Shown one piece after another: positions 57,204-64,000 of a DNA stretch of 64,000 nt. The stretch's first letter is position 1; the number at the start of each line of letters is the position of its first letter. The DNA is from Sphingosinicella sp. LHD-64 (GTDB lineage Bacteria; Pseudomonadota; Alphaproteobacteria; Sphingomonadales; Sphingomonadaceae). The DNA is taken from the NCBI RefSeq assembly GCF_031157375.1, contig NZ_JAVIFV010000004.1, forward strand, positions 620,001 through 684,000, in the 5' to 3' direction. Position numbers and translations under genes: made by a program. The notes below the pieces were generated by a model that had not been told where the DNA came from, searched no databases, and worked only from the letters and a program-made list of their open reading frames with translations.

Positions 57204-57674
57204 TCAGCCCCGGCACCTCTCCTCGACCTCGGCCCTCGCTTCGGCGAGGCCCGCCAGATCGACGGTCATGGCGAGGTTTCCGCCACCGTCCGACCGGGTC
57301 CGCACATCGAGGCGGGACGCAGAGGCGATGTCGGCGAGGATGGTCGGAAGCGACCCGTCGTCGATGTGGATGGTGTCTTCCAGCACGTGCACCTCGGCCG
57401 GCTTCTCCATGCCGTCATCGACGCGGTAGTGGATGGTGCGCGGCTGCGGATCGCGGCGGCCGGCCGGCGCCACGTTCACCGGGGTTCCGATCAGGACGGC
57501 GAGCGGCCCGCCGCGATCGCACGACAAGGCGAGATAGCCGACGCCGTCGCGCGCGATCTTCTGCGCCGAGGCACCGGGCGTGGCGCCGCTGTCCCGGTCG
57601 CGAACCTTCCACTGATCCTCGCCGCCACCGCAGGACGCGATAAGCAGCGCGCCGAGGATCGCCAATGTCCGCAT
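57204..57674 (-). CDS. Lipoprotein, unknown
   Basis: 156 residues. Signal MRTLAILGALLIASC with lipobox IASC (Cys15), then a Gly-rich start and a beta-rich body (VGYLALSCDRGGPLAVLIGTPVNV; TIHYRVDDGMEKPAEVHVLEDTIHI). No family recognised. ATG 57674 has a nearby AGGAAGAGA. Upstream of the HerA-like gene on the same strand. Confidence 0.75.
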   Translation of the reverse strand: MRTLAILGALLIASCGGGEDQWKVRDRDSGATPGASAQKIARDGVGYLALSCDRGGPLAVLIGTPVNVAPAGRRDPQPRTIHYRVDDGMEKPAEVHVLEDTIHIDDGSLPTILADIASASRLDVRTRSDGGGNLAMTVDLAGLAEARAEVEERCRG

Positions 57675-57756
57675 GGTCTCTTCCTTCGCTGCGCGGTCGC
57701 GGCCGCATCCTGCCGGGGACAATGTTGCACCGGCGATTTGGATGCATCCGGCCGCT

Positions 57757-58965
57757 TCAGCCGGTCGTCAGCAGCTCCGGGGCGAGGGCGGCGTCCGGCA
57801 TCAAGACGCCGGCGTCGAGGCCGAGCCAATCCGCCATCAGACACAGTTCCGCCATCAGGCGTTCCTCCGTTTCCGCCGGTGCACCGGGCTCGAGATTTAT
57901 GGAACGGACGAGGAGGCGGCGCTGCTGCCGGTCGCTCTTGAGGTCGACCCGGGCGACGAGGCGGCCGTCCATCAGGAAGGGGAGAACGTAGTAGCCGAAG
58001 ATGCGTTTGGGCGCGGGCACGTAGATCTCGATCCGGTAGCGGAAGCCGAACAGCCGTTCGGTGCGGCCGCGCTCCCAGATCAGCGGGTCGAACGGGGCGA
58101 GCAAGGCCTGGCCGGCGATGCGGCGCGGGCGGCGGGCCTCGGCGTGAAGGAACGCGGGCTGGCGCCAGCCTTCGATGGCGACCGGGATCAGGGTGCCGGC
58201 CTCGACCAGTGCATCGAGACCGGCGCGGCTTTCGGCGACGTCGAGGCGGAAATAGTCGCGCAGGTCGGCAGCGGTGGCGACACCCAGGGCTTGCGCCCCC
58301 AGCTCGACAAGCTGGCGGTGGGCATCGACCTTGCCAGGGGTCGGCAGGTCCAGGATCGCGGCGGGGATCACCCGTTCGGTGAGGTCATAGACGCGCTCGA
58401 AGCTGCCGCGCCGGGTGGCGGTGGTGATCTGGCCGGACCAGAAAAGCCATTCCAGCGCCTGCTTGGTCTCCCCCCATTCCCACCAGCCGCTGCGGCTCTT
58501 GCCATGCTCGAAATCGGAGGCTGCCATCGGCCCGTCGGTCTGAAGGCGTTTGAGGATCGCCTCGGCCGCCGGTCGGCGCCCGTGGGCGAAGGCGCGCAAG
58601 CTGCGCCAGCCGCGCTCGCCGCGCGCCGCCTCGTCCATCCGCCAGCGCAGCAACGGGTGGAGCGCGAGCGGGAGCATGGACGCCTCGTGCGCCCAATATT
58701 CGAACAGGCGGCGCTCGCCGCGCTTCCCCCAGACGGAATGGTCGAGGAGGCTGCGGTCATAGGGGCCGAGCCGCGAGAAGGCGGGAAGATAGTGGGCGCG
58801 GGCGAGGACGTTGACGCTGTCGATCTGGTGGAGGCCGAGCCGTTCGATCGTGCGGTGCAGATGGCCTTTGTTGACCGAGTCGGGACGCGCCGCACCGAAG
58901 CCCTGGGCCGCGAGGGCGATCCGGCAGGCGGCGGGGAGGGTGAGCTTTTCCTGCGGTCGAGTCAT
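57757..58965 (-). CDS. ycaQ: AlkX/YcaQ-family DNA glycosylase
   Basis: 402 residues. The catalytic QxD motif Gln47-Ile-Asp49 sits in LGLHQIDSVNVLARAHYLP. Three winged-helix-like segments follow, with LLAPFDPLIWERGRTERLFGFRYRIEIYVP as a hallmark. The family removes alkylated bases and unhooks interstrand crosslinks. ATG 58965. QxD is the AlkX form; AlkZ has QxQ. Confidence 0.93.
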   Translation of the reverse strand: MTRPQEKLTLPAACRIALAAQGFGAARPDSVNKGHLHRTIERLGLHQIDSVNVLARAHYLPAFSRLGPYDRSLLDHSVWGKRGERRLFEYWAHEASMLPLALHPLLRWRMDEAARGERGWRSLRAFAHGRRPAAEAILKRLQTDGPMAASDFEHGKSRSGWWEWGETKQALEWLFWSGQITTATRRGSFERVYDLTERVIPAAILDLPTPGKVDAHRQLVELGAQALGVATAADLRDYFRLDVAESRAGLDALVEAGTLIPVAIEGWRQPAFLHAEARRPRRIAGQALLAPFDPLIWERGRTERLFGFRYRIEIYVPAPKRIFGYYVLPFLMDGRLVARVDLKSDRQQRRLLVRSINLEPGAPAETEERLMAELCLMADWLGLDAGVLMPDAALAPELLTTG

Positions 58966-59091
58966 GGATGCATGAGAACATATGGGAAACGCTTGTCAAG
59001 CACGGCGCTCGAAACCGGCAGCGAATAGCGTTTGCCGTGGGGCGGGAAGAGGCATAGCCTCGCACCATTCAATCGGAGGGGGAGAGTCCGG

Positions 59092-59451
59092 ATGAAGACC
59101 GAGCGTCAACTCACGCGCCGTTCCTTTCTTGGCCGCGTCGCGGGCGGCGTCGCCATCACCGGCGGCGCGATCGTCGCCTTGCAGGGAAAGGCGGAAGCCG
59201 GACAGGTCAGCGACAATGACAGCGGACCCAATTCCGACCCGCCTGGCCGCGGCTATACCGGCGTCACGGATTCGGACAGCGGCGCCAATTCGGACCGGCC
59301 CAACCACGGCCGCAGCGGCGGCCGGCGGCGCGGCATTCAGGGCTGCACCGACAGTGACAGCGGCAGCAATTCCGATCCCGCCGGCCGCGGACGCGGCACC
59401 GGCCGTTCGGACGGAGATCCTAGCGATCCGGCGGGCTGCGGCCGGCGCTGA
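59092..59451 (+). CDS. Tat-exported Asp/Ser-repeat protein
   Basis: 119 residues. Twin-arginine signal RRSFLGRVAGGVAITGGAIVAL (9-30). The mature part consists of three loose repeats with the core D-S/N-D-S-G-x-N-S-D-x-x-G/H-R-G (about 40-55, 60-77, 86-105), separated by Gly/Arg spacers, and two Cys (about 85 and 117). The acidic repeats could bind calcium or other cations. Start ATG 59092 follows GGAGGGGGAGAG. No known family. Confidence 0.75.
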   Translation: MKTERQLTRRSFLGRVAGGVAITGGAIVALQGKAEAGQVSDNDSGPNSDPPGRGYTGVTDSDSGANSDRPNHGRSGGRRRGIQGCTDSDSGSNSDPAGRGRGTGRSDGDPSDPAGCGRR

Positions 59452-59461
59452 TCGCGTCAAT

Positions 59462-59502
59462 AAAAATCGGGAGGAGGCGCTGGTGGGGTGGCGCCTCCTC
59501 CC
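59462..59502 (-). terminator. Bidirectional hairpin terminator
   Basis: Perfect 12-bp stem GGGAGGAGGCGC / GCGCCTCCTCCC with a 10-base loop. Reading leftward it is followed by ATTTTTA, a good U-run that ends the autotransporter message; rightward it may stop the Tat-exported gene. Confidence 0.85.
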
Positions 59503-59550
59503 TTCCGGCCGCCAAGCGCGGTCAGAAATCGTAAGTTTCGAAACTTCGCA

Positions 59551-61347
59551 TCAGAACTGGATCCCCACGCCCGCATTGGCACCGGCGCGGCCGCGGGTGT
59601 CGATCGTCGCGCCGGCGCGGATCACGGCGCGGCCATTGTCGGTGCGGGTGGAGAGGCCCATCGCGAAGGCGCCTTCGCCCTGGAACAGGCCGGTGCCGAA
59701 GGCGATCATGCCGCGGCCCGCGTCAACCGCCTGCGGCAGTGACGCGGCGGCAAGGGCGCCGGCGGTGCCGGCCTCGGAGTCGCGGCGGAGGCTGTCCATG
59801 TCGCGGCCGAGCAGGTCGAAGCGCGCATCGATATAGGCTTGCGCTTCCGCGACCGCGCTCTGGATACCGGCTTGGAGCTGGGCGACGTTGACCGCATCGG
59901 TCGCCGCGACGCCGGGAGCGACGTTGCCCAGCCGGACCGGGGCCGCGCCGGGGCCGAAGGTCACCGACCGGCCGCCCGCATCATATTGGACGGAATTGCG
60001 ACCCAGCGCGACCGCCTCCTGGGCGACCGTGTTGGTGGCGGCGAGCTGGTCGCCGTTGACCGCATCGGTCGACCCGGCGGCGACGCGGCCGGCGGCGACA
60101 TTGTGGACCGCCACCGGCGCCCCGCCGGCGCCGACCAGCGTCACGTCGTTGCTGACCGTGCCGCCGTTGGGAACCGTCGGCGTGGCGGTGTTGGAATATT
60201 GGATCGGGCTGATCGCGCTGCCCGTGACGCTGTTCTCAATCACCGTGATCCGGGTCTCGTGGTCGGCGACCTGCTGGTTGGTGGCGAAGAGCTGGCCGCC
60301 ATTGACCGCGTCGGTCGAGGATGCGGCAAGCGCGCCATCCCGAACATTGTGCAGCCCGACCGCGCCGGCGGCCGCGCCGACCAGGGTGGCCTCGTTGGTC
60401 GGCGTGCCGGCATTCGGCGTGGTCGGCGTCGCCGCGTCGGCATAACGGACCGGGCCCGGTGTCCCGCCACCTCCGCCACCCGCCTCGAGCGCCGTGATCC
60501 GGGTCTCATGATTGGCGATGGTGGTGCTGTTGTTGGTGACCCGCGTGTCGATCGCCGACACGTCGTCGGCGACGCCCTGGAGCTGCGCGACATTGACCGC
60601 ATCGGTCGCGGCCGAGCCGGCGGCGACGTTGGTGACCTGACGGGTCGCACCTGCGGCGCCGACCGAGAATTCGCCGGTGGAGGTCTGTGCCGTGTCGAGG
60701 CCGAGTGCGGCATAGCCGGCCTGCGCACCGCGCGTGGCGGTCGAGCCGGCGCCGATCGCAACGCTGTTTGCCGCGCCGGCGCGGGAATCGGCGCCGATCG
60801 CGATCGAGCCGGTTGCACCGGCGTCCGCACGGGCGCTGTTGCCGAAGGCGATGGCGTCGATGTCGGCGGCGGTGGCGGCCTCGCCGTTGGCGCCGAGCCC
60901 GGTGATCTGGTTGCCGCCGATCGCGATGCCGGCGGGATTGGTAAGGCTGATGCCGTCCGCCTGGACGTTGCAGCCGTCGGCCGGATCGACGACATTGCCG
61001 TTGGTGTCGAGCACCTGCAGCGAGATCGGCGCGCCGGCGGCCGCGTTCGAAAGCAGGCCGGCGACATTGGTGTTGAGATCGGGAATGAGCTGCCCGACGA
61101 TCGGGATGATCGCGATCACGTCGAGGATCGAATTGACCCGGTCCTCGATCGGGTCGACGATGCCGTTCGCCACCGGCCCGAGCACGTCGGTCACCGCCGA
61201 GCGCGGCAGCCGGATTCCGGTGCAGACATTGACGACGGCGGTCTGGGCCTGCGCCCGAGCCGGAACCAGCGTGGCGCACGTTGCGGAAATGAGGGCGCAG
61301 CTCAGAAGCAGCTTGCGTCCGATGTGGCGATTCTTGCGAGTAGGCAT
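59551..61347 (-). CDS. YadA-like trimeric autotransporter adhesin
   Basis: 598 residues. Signal peptide (about 1-35), a passenger with YadA-head-type repeats (AIAFGNSARADAGATGSIAIGADSRAGAANSVAIG, about 165-200), several stalk/connector repeats (AATDAVNVAQLQ, SSTDAVNGGQL, GSTDAVNGDQL), and the C-terminal four-strand anchor (about 525-598, LPQAVDAGRGMIAFGTG to VGIQF). Forms a surface trimer that mediates adhesion. ATG 61347 follows AAGGGGAA. Confidence 0.92.
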   Translation of the reverse strand: MPTRKNRHIGRKLLLSCALISATCATLVPARAQAQTAVVNVCTGIRLPRSAVTDVLGPVANGIVDPIEDRVNSILDVIAIIPIVGQLIPDLNTNVAGLLSNAAAGAPISLQVLDTNGNVVDPADGCNVQADGISLTNPAGIAIGGNQITGLGANGEAATAADIDAIAFGNSARADAGATGSIAIGADSRAGAANSVAIGAGSTATRGAQAGYAALGLDTAQTSTGEFSVGAAGATRQVTNVAAGSAATDAVNVAQLQGVADDVSAIDTRVTNNSTTIANHETRITALEAGGGGGGTPGPVRYADAATPTTPNAGTPTNEATLVGAAAGAVGLHNVRDGALAASSTDAVNGGQLFATNQQVADHETRITVIENSVTGSAISPIQYSNTATPTVPNGGTVSNDVTLVGAGGAPVAVHNVAAGRVAAGSTDAVNGDQLAATNTVAQEAVALGRNSVQYDAGGRSVTFGPGAAPVRLGNVAPGVAATDAVNVAQLQAGIQSAVAEAQAYIDARFDLLGRDMDSLRRDSEAGTAGALAAASLPQAVDAGRGMIAFGTGLFQGEGAFAMGLSTRTDNGRAVIRAGATIDTRGRAGANAGVGIQF

Positions 61348-61602
61348 GACGATTCCCCTTTTGAATCTGATTTCACCTGCGTTGTTCGCAAGGGTGATTA
61401 TTGAATCAAAAGATTAATTCGACTTTTTACTTGAACTTATCTGATCGCGTATTTTGAGTCCGATACAAAGTTCATTTCGGATATTTAGACGAACCCGGCC
61501 GCGAGCGGACCTTGATGGGCCGGCGTCTCGATACGGGACGCTGGAGGCAGAGCGGCGGCGGGGCGCTTGCAACCTTTTGGTAAATGAATTCTTAATGACG
61601 GC
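61348..61602. other. AT-rich gap upstream of the autotransporter
   Basis: 255 bases, including the most AT-rich stretch of the window (about 61365-61490). It should carry the autotransporter promoter on the minus strand; no confident -35/-10 pair is called. A TAAA-N7-TTAA block at 61581-61595 resembles a CtrA site but overlaps the ribosome-site region of the next small gene. Confidence 0.4.
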
Positions 61603-61776
61603 ATGAATCGCCTGTCGCCCCTGATCGCTCGCCGGATCGACCCGACGGCCACCGCCCAGGTGGACGTGGCCGTTCCTTTCGCCGGCATCGATGCGGCGAT
61701 CTGGCTGGATGATCTGAGGCTGTTCGCCACCGCCTGGATCGGCGGGCTGATCTTCTTCGGAACCCTGCTGGGCTAG
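61603..61776 (+). CDS. Small membrane protein, unknown
   Basis: 57 residues, translated by eye. Polar N-terminal part (MNRLSPLIARRIDPTATAQ...) and one hydrophobic C-terminal helix (LRLFATAWIGGLIFFGTLLG). ATG 61603, stop TAG at 61774-61776. Upstream spacing lacks a strong Shine-Dalgarno, so the call is tentative. Convergent with the following transporter. Confidence 0.55.
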   Translation: MNRLSPLIARRIDPTATAQVDVAVPFAGIDAAIWLDDLRLFATAWIGGLIFFGTLLG

Positions 61777-61783
61777 CGTTCCG

Positions 61784-63121
61784 CTAGACCGTCGGCGGGA
61801 GGACTTCCTTGTCGACGCATTCGACGTCGTCGCAGGCCTTGTGCAGCTTCCAGGCGAGCCAGGCCGAAATCAGGCACATGGCGGCGGCGAGGAGGAGCTG
61901 GTCCTCACCCTCGATCCCGAACAGCGACAGCGCGCCGGCGATGATCGAGCCGATCACCATCGCGCCCGAATTGACGATGTTGTTGGCCGCGACGGTGCGC
62001 GCCGCCTGCGACTTGGGGACGGTGGTGGTGAGGAAGGCGTAGAGCGGCACCACGAACATGCCGCCGAAGATCGCGATGCCGAGCAGGGAGCCGAGCAACG
62101 GCCAGTTGCCGGAATGGTTCATGAAGGCGCCGAGATCGTAGAGGCTGCCGTCGGTCGTCCCGACCCAGCTCGCCGAGACGAGATGGAAGGCGACGACGAA
62201 CAGGCCCATGACGAGCACCGCCGGCGTCGAATAGCGCGCCGAGACCTCGCCCTTGAGCAACCGGTTGACCGCGACCGAGCCGATCGCGACGCCGATCGAG
62301 AAGATGGCGAGGAACAGGCTGGCGACCGCCTTGTCGGCGGTGAGCACATTCTTCACCAGCGGCGGGAACTGGATGAACAGCACCGCGCCGATCGTCCAGA
62401 AGAAGCTGATCGAGACGATGGCGAGGAAGAGGCGCGGGATGTGCAGGGTCGCCGCGATCAGGCGGTAGGAGGAGCGGAAGACGTTGAGATCGATGACGTG
62501 GCCGCCCTCCAGCGCCGGCGCCGGCGGCACCCGGCGGCCGGAGAGGTAGCCGACGACCGCGATGAGGATCACCGCGATGGCCGAGGCCTCGATCGAGATC
62601 ATGCCGGCGAGGATCGTGCCGCCGAGGATGGCGATATAGGTGCCGGCCTCGACCAGGCCGGTTCCGCCCAGCACCTCGTCGGGCTCCAGATGCTGGGGCA
62701 GGATCGCATATTTGATCGGGCCGAAGAAGGTCGAATGGACGCCCATCGCGAAGAGGGCGAGCAGCAGCAGCGGGATCGCCACCGTGTGCACCATGATTCC
62801 CTGCCAGGCCATCAGCAGGCCGCCGGCGCCGACCAGCATGATCGCCACCTCGCACGCCTTGACGATGCGGATGATGCGCGCCTTGTCGGTCGCGTCGGCG
62901 AGCTGCCCCGACAAAGCCGACAGCAGGAAGAAGGGCAGGATGAAGATCGCGGTGGTGACCGCGCTGAACCAGAATTCCGACGCCTCGTCGTTATAGACCT
63001 GGTAGACGACGAACAGCACCATCGCGTTCTTGAACAGGTTGTCGTTGAACGCGCCCAGCAGCTGGGTCGTGAACAGCGGCAGGAAGCGCCGCGTGCCGAG
63101 AAGATGGGTTGCGCCGGTCAT
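61784..63121 (-). CDS. LplT-like MFS transporter
   Basis: 445 residues, about 12 helices. RRFLPLFTTQLLGAFNDNLFKNAMVLFVVYQ is the LplT/Aas-associated opening, and STFFGPIKYAILPQHL is a second hallmark. LplT flips lysophospholipids back into the inner membrane for reacylation. No acyltransferase is fused or adjacent here. ATG 63121, about 32 bases downstream of pepA on the same strand. Confidence 0.9.
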   Translation of the reverse strand: MTGATHLLGTRRFLPLFTTQLLGAFNDNLFKNAMVLFVVYQVYNDEASEFWFSAVTTAIFILPFFLLSALSGQLADATDKARIIRIVKACEVAIMLVGAGGLLMAWQGIMVHTVAIPLLLLALFAMGVHSTFFGPIKYAILPQHLEPDEVLGGTGLVEAGTYIAILGGTILAGMISIEASAIAVILIAVVGYLSGRRVPPAPALEGGHVIDLNVFRSSYRLIAATLHIPRLFLAIVSISFFWTIGAVLFIQFPPLVKNVLTADKAVASLFLAIFSIGVAIGSVAVNRLLKGEVSARYSTPAVLVMGLFVVAFHLVSASWVGTTDGSLYDLGAFMNHSGNWPLLGSLLGIAIFGGMFVVPLYAFLTTTVPKSQAARTVAANNIVNSGAMVIGSIIAGALSLFGIEGEDQLLLAAAMCLISAWLAWKLHKACDDVECVDKEVLPPTV

Positions 63122-63152
63122 CGCTGCTCTTCTGGCCCCCGGAAGAGACTGC

Positions 63153-64000
63153 TCAATTGCCGTCCGAGGAAGGGGCGGCGACGGGCTGGAAATTGCGGAC
63201 GAAGCGATCCAGCAGCCTCACGCCGAAGCCGGCATAGCCGTCCGGCACGGTCGGCTGGTCCGCGCCCATGTCGACCCCGGCGATGTCGAGATGCGCCCAG
63301 GGCGTGCTTTCCACGAAGAAGCCGATGAAATGGGCCCCCAGACCGGCTCCGGGGCTGCCGCCCTCATCCGAATTCTTGATGTCGGCGATGTCCGAATCCA
63401 TGTCGTCGGCATAGTTGGAGTGAAGCGGCAGGCGCCACAGCTCCTCGCCGGTGTCGCGGCCGGCGGCGAGCAATTGCCCGGCGAGCCCGTCATTGCGGCT
63501 GAACAGGCCGGCATATTCGTTGCCGAGCGCGGTGGTGACCGCGCCGGTCAGGGTGGCGATGTCGACGATCGCGGCGGGGCGGAACCGCCGCTCGGCCAGC
63601 GCAACGGCGTCGGCGAGGACGAGGCGGCCTTCGGCATCGGTATTGATGATCTCGATCGTGCGCCCGTTCATGGCGCGCACCACGTCGCCGGGCCGGCTGG
63701 CGTTGCCGCCCGGCATGTTCTCGGCCAGCGCGGCGATCGCGACGACGTGGACCGGCGCCCGGGCGCGGGCGAGGCTGAGCACCGCGCCGACGGCCGCGGC
63801 GGCGCCGGCCATGTCGCCCTTCATCGCCGACATACCGGTCCCTGGCTTCAGCGAGATTCCGCCCGAATCGAAGGTGATGCCCTTGCCTGCCAGTACGACG
63901 GGCGCATCGGGCGAACCCGCGCCGCGATATTCGACGATGAGCATCCTCGGTGGCCGTTCCGACCCGCGGCCGACCGCGAGGATCGATCCCATGCCGAGTC
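63153..64000 (-). CDS. pepA: Leucyl aminopeptidase, C-terminal part (runs off the window)
   Basis: About 282 residues of the M17 catalytic domain. LGMGSILAVGRGS, VLAGKGITFDSGGISLKPG, MKGDMAGAAAAVGAV and the signature NTDAEGRLVLADAV (two-zinc site) are present; the N-terminal domain lies beyond base 64000. It releases N-terminal amino acids from peptides. The frame stays open to the window end. Confidence 0.96.
   Translation of the reverse strand, partial: LGMGSILAVGRGSERPPRMLIVEYRGAGSPDAPVVLAGKGITFDSGGISLKPGTGMSAMKGDMAGAAAAVGAVLSLARARAPVHVVAIAALAENMPGGNASRPGDVVRAMNGRTIEIINTDAEGRLVLADAVALAERRFRPAAIVDIATLTGAVTTALGNEYAGLFSRNDGLAGQLLAAGRDTGEELWRLPLHSNYADDMDSDIADIKNSDEGGSPGAGLGAHFIGFFVESTPWAHLDIAGVDMGADQPTVPDGYAGFGVRLLDRFVRNFQPVAAPSSDGN

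Noticed and set aside
59840-61260. Possible CRISPR or tandem DNA array in the autotransporter region
   Set aside because: The repetition is protein-level YadA connector repeats with variable spacing, not identical DNA repeats with spacers.
61581-61595. CtrA site before the 57-residue gene
   Set aside because: One mismatch and only 7 bases from the start codon, which is too close to act as a normal activator site.

Overview
The window is high-GC alphaproteobacterial chromosome, most likely from a Sphingomonas-like member of the Sphingomonadales. The evidence is the family content (FYDLN-acid/TIGR02300 protein, DUF6456 protein, TonB-dependent receptor, OmpA with a proline linker), two candidate EcfG-type promoters (GGAAC-N16/17-NGTT), and an RcGTA-like gene transfer agent cluster. 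No species can be named from the sequence alone. Gene density is high, with many 1-4 base start/stop overlaps.

Bases 1-18.7 kb hold housekeeping and accessory genes. A leftward operon runs dapB, amino-acid permease, PLP aminotransferase, nth. It is followed by a membrane sulfatase, a sirtuin deacylase (cobB), an alpha/beta hydrolase, an XRE regulator divergent from a DUF6456 gene, a DUF418 membrane protein, a glutathione transferase, a PilZ protein, a YqaA-type membrane protein, and a TetR regulator divergent from an NmrA-type oxidoreductase across a clear palindromic operator. Then comes a run of small secreted proteins: beta/gamma-crystallin-like, entericidin-like and unknowns, with a hemerythrin-like protein among them.

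Bases 18.7-35.7 kb hold a complete-looking gene transfer agent (GTA) cluster. In order: small and large terminase, portal, a DUF6127-like membrane protein, prohead protease, HK97 capsid, adaptor and connector proteins, tail tube, two tail chaperones, short tape measure, a large DUF2460 distal-tail fusion, an Fe-S-type hub protein, a small lipoprotein, an NlpC/P60 peptidase, a tail-tip protein and a DUF2793 protein. There is no integrase, repressor, replication or lysis gene. Several cargo genes interrupt it: a PRC-barrel protein, a polyphosphate kinase 2, a GIY-YIG nuclease and a reversed secreted protein. The head module carries three pairs of inverted REP-like palindromes. One pair frames the GIY-YIG gene as a 372-bp unit with 31-bp terminal inverted repeats, and another has become the coded C-terminus of the portal protein. 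Terminator-like hairpins lie just upstream of the ribosome sites of the small terminase and capsid genes, and a long hairpin follows the capsid gene.

Bases 35.9-51.4 kb hold OmpA with 29 consecutive prolines, ugd, sodC, an MFS transporter, a low-molecular-weight phosphatase with an altered catalytic loop, an RNA 2',3'-cyclic phosphodiesterase, a Bax-inhibitor-1 protein, an ECF sigma factor with a coupled membrane partner, a dienelactone hydrolase/GST pair, a SleB-type wall hydrolase, a GNAT/NYN pair, a nucleotidyltransferase-like membrane protein, cmk, the FYDLN-acid protein and tRNA-Ala(GGC).

Bases 51.7-64 kb hold a TonB-dependent receptor translationally coupled to a CehA/McbA-type metallohydrolase, a HerA-like ATPase, a lipoprotein, an AlkX/YcaQ-type DNA glycosylase, a Tat-exported Asp-Ser-repeat protein, a YadA-like trimeric autotransporter, a small membrane protein, an LplT-like transporter and the 3' part of pepA. 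No intergenic stretch exceeds about 260 bases.
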